The position numbers were made by a program, and so were the translations under genes. From assembly GCA_039640495.1 (NCBI GenBank), contig CP046864.1, forward strand, positions 1 through 64,000: a stretch of DNA of 64,000 nucleotides, in the 5' to 3' direction. The DNA is from Rhodobacteraceae bacterium IMCC1335. Its GTDB lineage: Bacteria > Pseudomonadota > Alphaproteobacteria > Rhodobacterales > Rhodobacteraceae. This document shows, piece after piece, positions 58,447 through 64,000 of the stretch; position 1 is the stretch's first letter, and each line of letters starts with the position of its first letter. Under the pieces are notes generated by a model. It worked only from the letters and a program-made list of their open reading frames with translations, made no database searches and was not told the DNA's origin.

Positions 58447-59082
58447 CTATTCAGCCGGCAGCGCGTTTGAGGCCAGCGAACGATCCTGCGATTGCACCGA
58501 GCTGACGCGCGATTTTGCAGCTTTGGCCAAAATATCTGCCACCTCCTGAGGATTGGAAATACACCGCAAACAGGGTTGCGGTTTGGCGATATACCAAGCG
58601 CGCACATGCGGCCAACACACCAGATAAGACAGCTTTGACTCGGCCATTAATTCCAAAGCAATGCTGCCAGCACCATCTTTGCGCTGCGCAAGCGTGGCAT
58701 TGGCGATTTGCGTATATGGCAAATTCAGCGTCACGGTTAATGCAGCGCCGATCCGCATCGCCACCCGTCGGTTTGTGACCGTGTAAACCGTGGCTTTTGC
58801 TTGAATAAAAGCGGTCAGCATAAGCAGACCTGCCACCAAAGCCCCTAGGAATAAAAAGGGCACCGAAGCCGCAAAGGCCCGCCCCAGCGGCATCAGATCG
58901 GACAGGCTGAGAAACCGCCAAGCCGCCAGTAAAACAAAATACCCCAAAACCCAATACAGGTTTAAAGACTCTTTGCTGAGGGCCCACCAATTGGGCCGCC
59001 CCTGCCACAGGATGACTTCACCCTCCGGAGGCATTTCCGGCAAACCTTTAATCGGTTCTACTGCAAAATCATCATGGGGCAT
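58447..59082 (-). CDS. puhB: PuhB, reaction-centre assembly protein (PH-like domain)
   Basis: Membrane protein assisting reaction-centre assembly. The 211-residue sequence starts with the family-typical EGEVILWQGRPNWWALSKES near 19-38, has two or three hydrophobic segments (about 43-60 and 70-92) and a bacterial PH-like stretch TVYTVTNRRVAMRIGAALTV near 98. Between puhA and puhC. Confidence 0.92.
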   Translation of the reverse strand: MPHDDFAVEPIKGLPEMPPEGEVILWQGRPNWWALSKESLNLYWVLGYFVLLAAWRFLSLSDLMPLGRAFAASVPFLFLGALVAGLLMLTAFIQAKATVYTVTNRRVAMRIGAALTVTLNLPYTQIANATLAQRKDGAGSIALELMAESKLSYLVCWPHVRAWYIAKPQPCLRCISNPQEVADILAKAAKSRVSSVQSQDRSLASNALPAE

Positions 59083-59102
59083 AAGGCGTTCCTTTTTCGG
59101 GT

Positions 59103-59870
59103 TTACAGCAGCGGTTCCTGCCGCTCTTTGCTGGCGTAAAGCAAACCCCCGGCGTAATAGGCCGAGATTTTTTCTTCTTCCAACATGGTGACTTGGCGCC
59201 CAGAGGCATTGCGCGGCACGCCGTTGAAATGAGTGCCGAAGATTGATCTTACCGCCACGCGGTCAGAATGAATGCGTGCCATGGTCATCGGCAGCAAACG
59301 CGTGCCTTCGCCATGTTGTGGATCCAGTTCAACCTCCAGATAACGCACCAATTGCTCGGGCTCATCAATCCACATATCGATGATTTTACCCACAATTGCT
59401 TCATCGCCAGCCATCACGGGCAAACCACGCGGATCGCGCCCTGCGGCCACGTGAAAATGCTCTGTGCCCGCCATTGGCACGATTTTAGGATGGCCTTTGC
59501 CATCTAATTCGGGCACATCGCGGCGCGGCGCCCAAGCGGCAGGGCCAACCCCATCCACCATCGGATCGCCTGTGGGCTCTAGCGGATAGCCATTAGCCAC
59601 ATTGGTTTGGCGCAACGCCACATCGCGCGCTTCGCGCGCACCATCGGGCAAACTCACCTCACCGCGGCCATGCGGCAATTTAAACGTTTTTGGCTCTGGC
59701 AAAGGAAAAGGCCCTTGATTGGCTGCTTCTGTGCCATCATCGTTTTCCATTGGATAGCCTTCGCGCATATTCTCGCGCTGGATATAAAAGATCAACAAAG
59801 CGAAAAACGCCCAGAAGAGCCATATTGCCAAGCTGGCCAGATCAAATTCTGCAAAGAATGTACCGGTCAT
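59103..59870 (-). CDS. puhA: Photosynthetic reaction centre H subunit
   Basis: Third reaction-centre subunit, with one membrane helix (about residues 12-32) and a cytoplasmic PRC-barrel domain that caps the quinone side. The 255-residue protein shows FYIQRENMREGYPMENDDG after the helix, GPAAWAPRRDVPELDGKGHP near 110 and VGKIIDMWIDEPEQLVRYLE near 165. First gene of puhABC. Confidence 0.97.
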   Translation of the reverse strand: MTGTFFAEFDLASLAIWLFWAFFALLIFYIQRENMREGYPMENDDGTEAANQGPFPLPEPKTFKLPHGRGEVSLPDGAREARDVALRQTNVANGYPLEPTGDPMVDGVGPAAWAPRRDVPELDGKGHPKIVPMAGTEHFHVAAGRDPRGLPVMAGDEAIVGKIIDMWIDEPEQLVRYLEVELDPQHGEGTRLLPMTMARIHSDRVAVRSIFGTHFNGVPRNASGRQVTMLEEEKISAYYAGGLLYASKERQEPLL

Positions 59871-59898
59871 TTCAGGTTCCTTTCAGTGGTACGGCGGA

Positions 59899-61337
59899 TC
59901 ATGTTGGGAAATCGGCAAGGCCGATACGTGCCGCTCCCTGTTGTGTGGGAGACGTTTGCCGCGCTGATCGGACCAATGGCCCCAGAATGGCAAGCGTCAC
60001 GAACAGCAAGAAAATCTCGCTGTGGTAAACGAACGAATATCCCGTCGCAGGCGTGGCGAGCGCCTCTCCCAAATTTCCGCTGAGCGCGTGACCATTTACA
60101 TAGTCCCGCAGCGTTCCACCGATGGCGATTGACACGCCGGCAGCGGTTGCTTGCGCGGCGCCCCAAGCGCCCAAGGCAAGCCCACGACCCGCCAAACCTT
60201 CGGCGGGCATAGTCATGGCGGAGGTCAGCGTTGAAACAGCGAACAAACCCCCTCCAAATCCGATCAAACCTGCGCCGGTAAAAAACAGCACAGCCGAGCC
60301 CATAGGGGCTGAAATAATAACAATGGCAAAGGCCAAAAGCCCGGCCAAAAGGCCAAGCGCGGCCAAACGATAAGGATCGCTCTGCAGGCGCAACCTCCAA
60401 GCGGCCAGCGCGAAGCCAAACAGCGCCCCTGCGGCCCAAATAGCGGTTAAGAGCGTGGTGGCCGACACCGATAGACCCAAGACTTCGCCGCCAAAGGGTT
60501 CAAGCAGAACATCTTGCATATTGAAGGCCATCGTGCCGATAAACACGACCACCAGCAAACGGCCCGCGCGCCCACCGGCCAGCAAATCAGCCCAAGCATC
60601 GCGGAACAAGGGCCGCGGCGCAGCGCGCTCTGCTTGCGACATCGGGCGCGGGCGCTCTTGCTGCCAAAGCGCGATTAAATTCAACAAAATACCAGCCAGC
60701 GCCGCCCCTTGCACCACACGGATCAACCGCAAGGGCGAGAAATCAACCAGCAACCAGCCGATGATCAATGCCGAGGCAGCCATCCCGATCAGAAACATCA
60801 CATAGAGCAACGCAACCACCCGCGGGCGGGTTTCATCATCCGCCAAATCGCTGGCCAACGCCAAACCAGCCGTTTGCGTCATATGCAAACCCAGCCCGGT
60901 CATCAAAAACGCCAAAGCGGCCAGCACCTCTCCCGCCCAACTGGGGCCAACCTGTTGCACCCCTGACAAGGCAATCAGCGCGAAAGGCATCACCGCCAAT
61001 CCCCCCATTTGCCACAAAGATCCAAACCAAAGATACGGCACGCGCTTCCAGCCAATCGCCGATTTATACGTGTCAGAGCGAAAGCCAAGCAAGGCGCGAA
61101 ACGGCGCGATCAACACCGGTAAGGCAATCATAAAGGCCACGATCATCGCCGGAACGCTTAATTCGACGATCATCACCCGGTTGAGCGTGCCCAAAAGCAT
61201 CACGCTGGCCATGCCAACCGAAACTTGAAACAACGACAAGCGCAGCAATTTGCCCAGCGGCAACCCCTCTGACGCAGCATCTGCGAAAGGCAGCATACGC
61301 GCCGTCAGCTGAGTAAGCGGATGGGGCTTTTTCTGGC

Positions 61338-61341
<4 letters not shown>
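59899..61341 (-). CDS. lhaA: LhaA, light-harvesting 1 assembly protein (PucC-like MFS)
   Basis: Twelve-helix major-facilitator relative (BCH family) that helps assemble LH1, probably delivering bacteriochlorophyll. The 480-residue sequence has GMASVMLLGTLNRVMIVELS near 38 and FRALLGFRSDTYKSAIGWKR near 80, both family-diagnostic. Overlaps bchM by ATGA and precedes puhA by about 30 bases. Confidence 0.94.

Positions 61342-64000
<2,659 letters not shown>

Overview
The window reads as chromosome from a marine Roseobacter-clade (Rhodobacteraceae) aerobic anoxygenic phototroph. Evidence: alphaproteobacterial housekeeping genes, a Rhodobacterales-type photosynthesis gene cluster (PGC), the oxygen-dependent ring cyclase gene acsF with no bchE in view, a tetraheme pufC and no pufX after pufM, and a spheroidene/spheroidenone carotenoid set (crtA, B, C, D, E, F, I). 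Base composition looks moderate (mid-50s % GC by eye). A Planktomarina-like Roseobacter would fit, but I cannot prove species from the sequence alone.

Layout. 1-7182: dnaA, dnaN, recF, a LysE-type exporter and gyrB, all on the + strand; the upstream region carries a striking palindrome but no canonical DnaA boxes. 7214-24924: mostly minus-strand housekeeping genes (aldolase, ribF, MaoC dehydratase, HAD phosphatase, Mn-pyrophosphatase, yaaA, recQ, yggT, arfB, mepA, an MFS carrier, pncA/pncB, a DMT carrier, leuC-leuD-leuB). Within this block, at 15923-16149, lies a compact independent transcription unit with its own promoter, terminator, a Shine-Dalgarno perfectly complementary to the 16S 3' tail, and short reading frames. 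25362-30907: + strand rsfS-rlmH-gpmI-envC-like-ctpA-rppH.

31088-64000 is the PGC, continuing past the right edge inside bchH. Minus strand: bchC-bchX-bchY-bchZ-pufQ-pufB-pufA-pufL-pufM-pufC, ending in an array of four stem-loops, followed by dxs. Then crtE-crtF (minus) diverge from crtD-crtC (plus); tspO, crtB and crtI (minus) diverge from crtA-bchI-bchD-bchO (plus); finally bchH-bchL-bchM-lhaA-puhA-puhB-puhC-orf98-acsF-puhE-hemA-cycA (minus). Together these give 5-aminolevulinate supply (hemA), Mg chelation (bchHID), methylation (bchM), ring E closure (acsF), chlorophyllide and bacteriochlorin reduction (bchL, bchXYZ), C-3 side-chain oxidation (bchC), carotenoids, core antenna, reaction centre, its assembly factors and its electron donor. 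Five TGT-N12-ACA boxes (PpsR/CrtJ type) sit in the bchC, crtE/crtD and crtA/crtI control regions.

Most notable: crtC is split by a one-base frame break at a C5 run that also forms a canonical -1 slippery heptamer; crtC and crtA both lack an ATG/GTG/TTG start in the expected place; the small transcription unit at 15923-16149 is unexplained; and a conserved-looking small protein of unknown role sits between puhC and acsF. I see no insertion sequences, CRISPR arrays, rRNA or tRNA genes.
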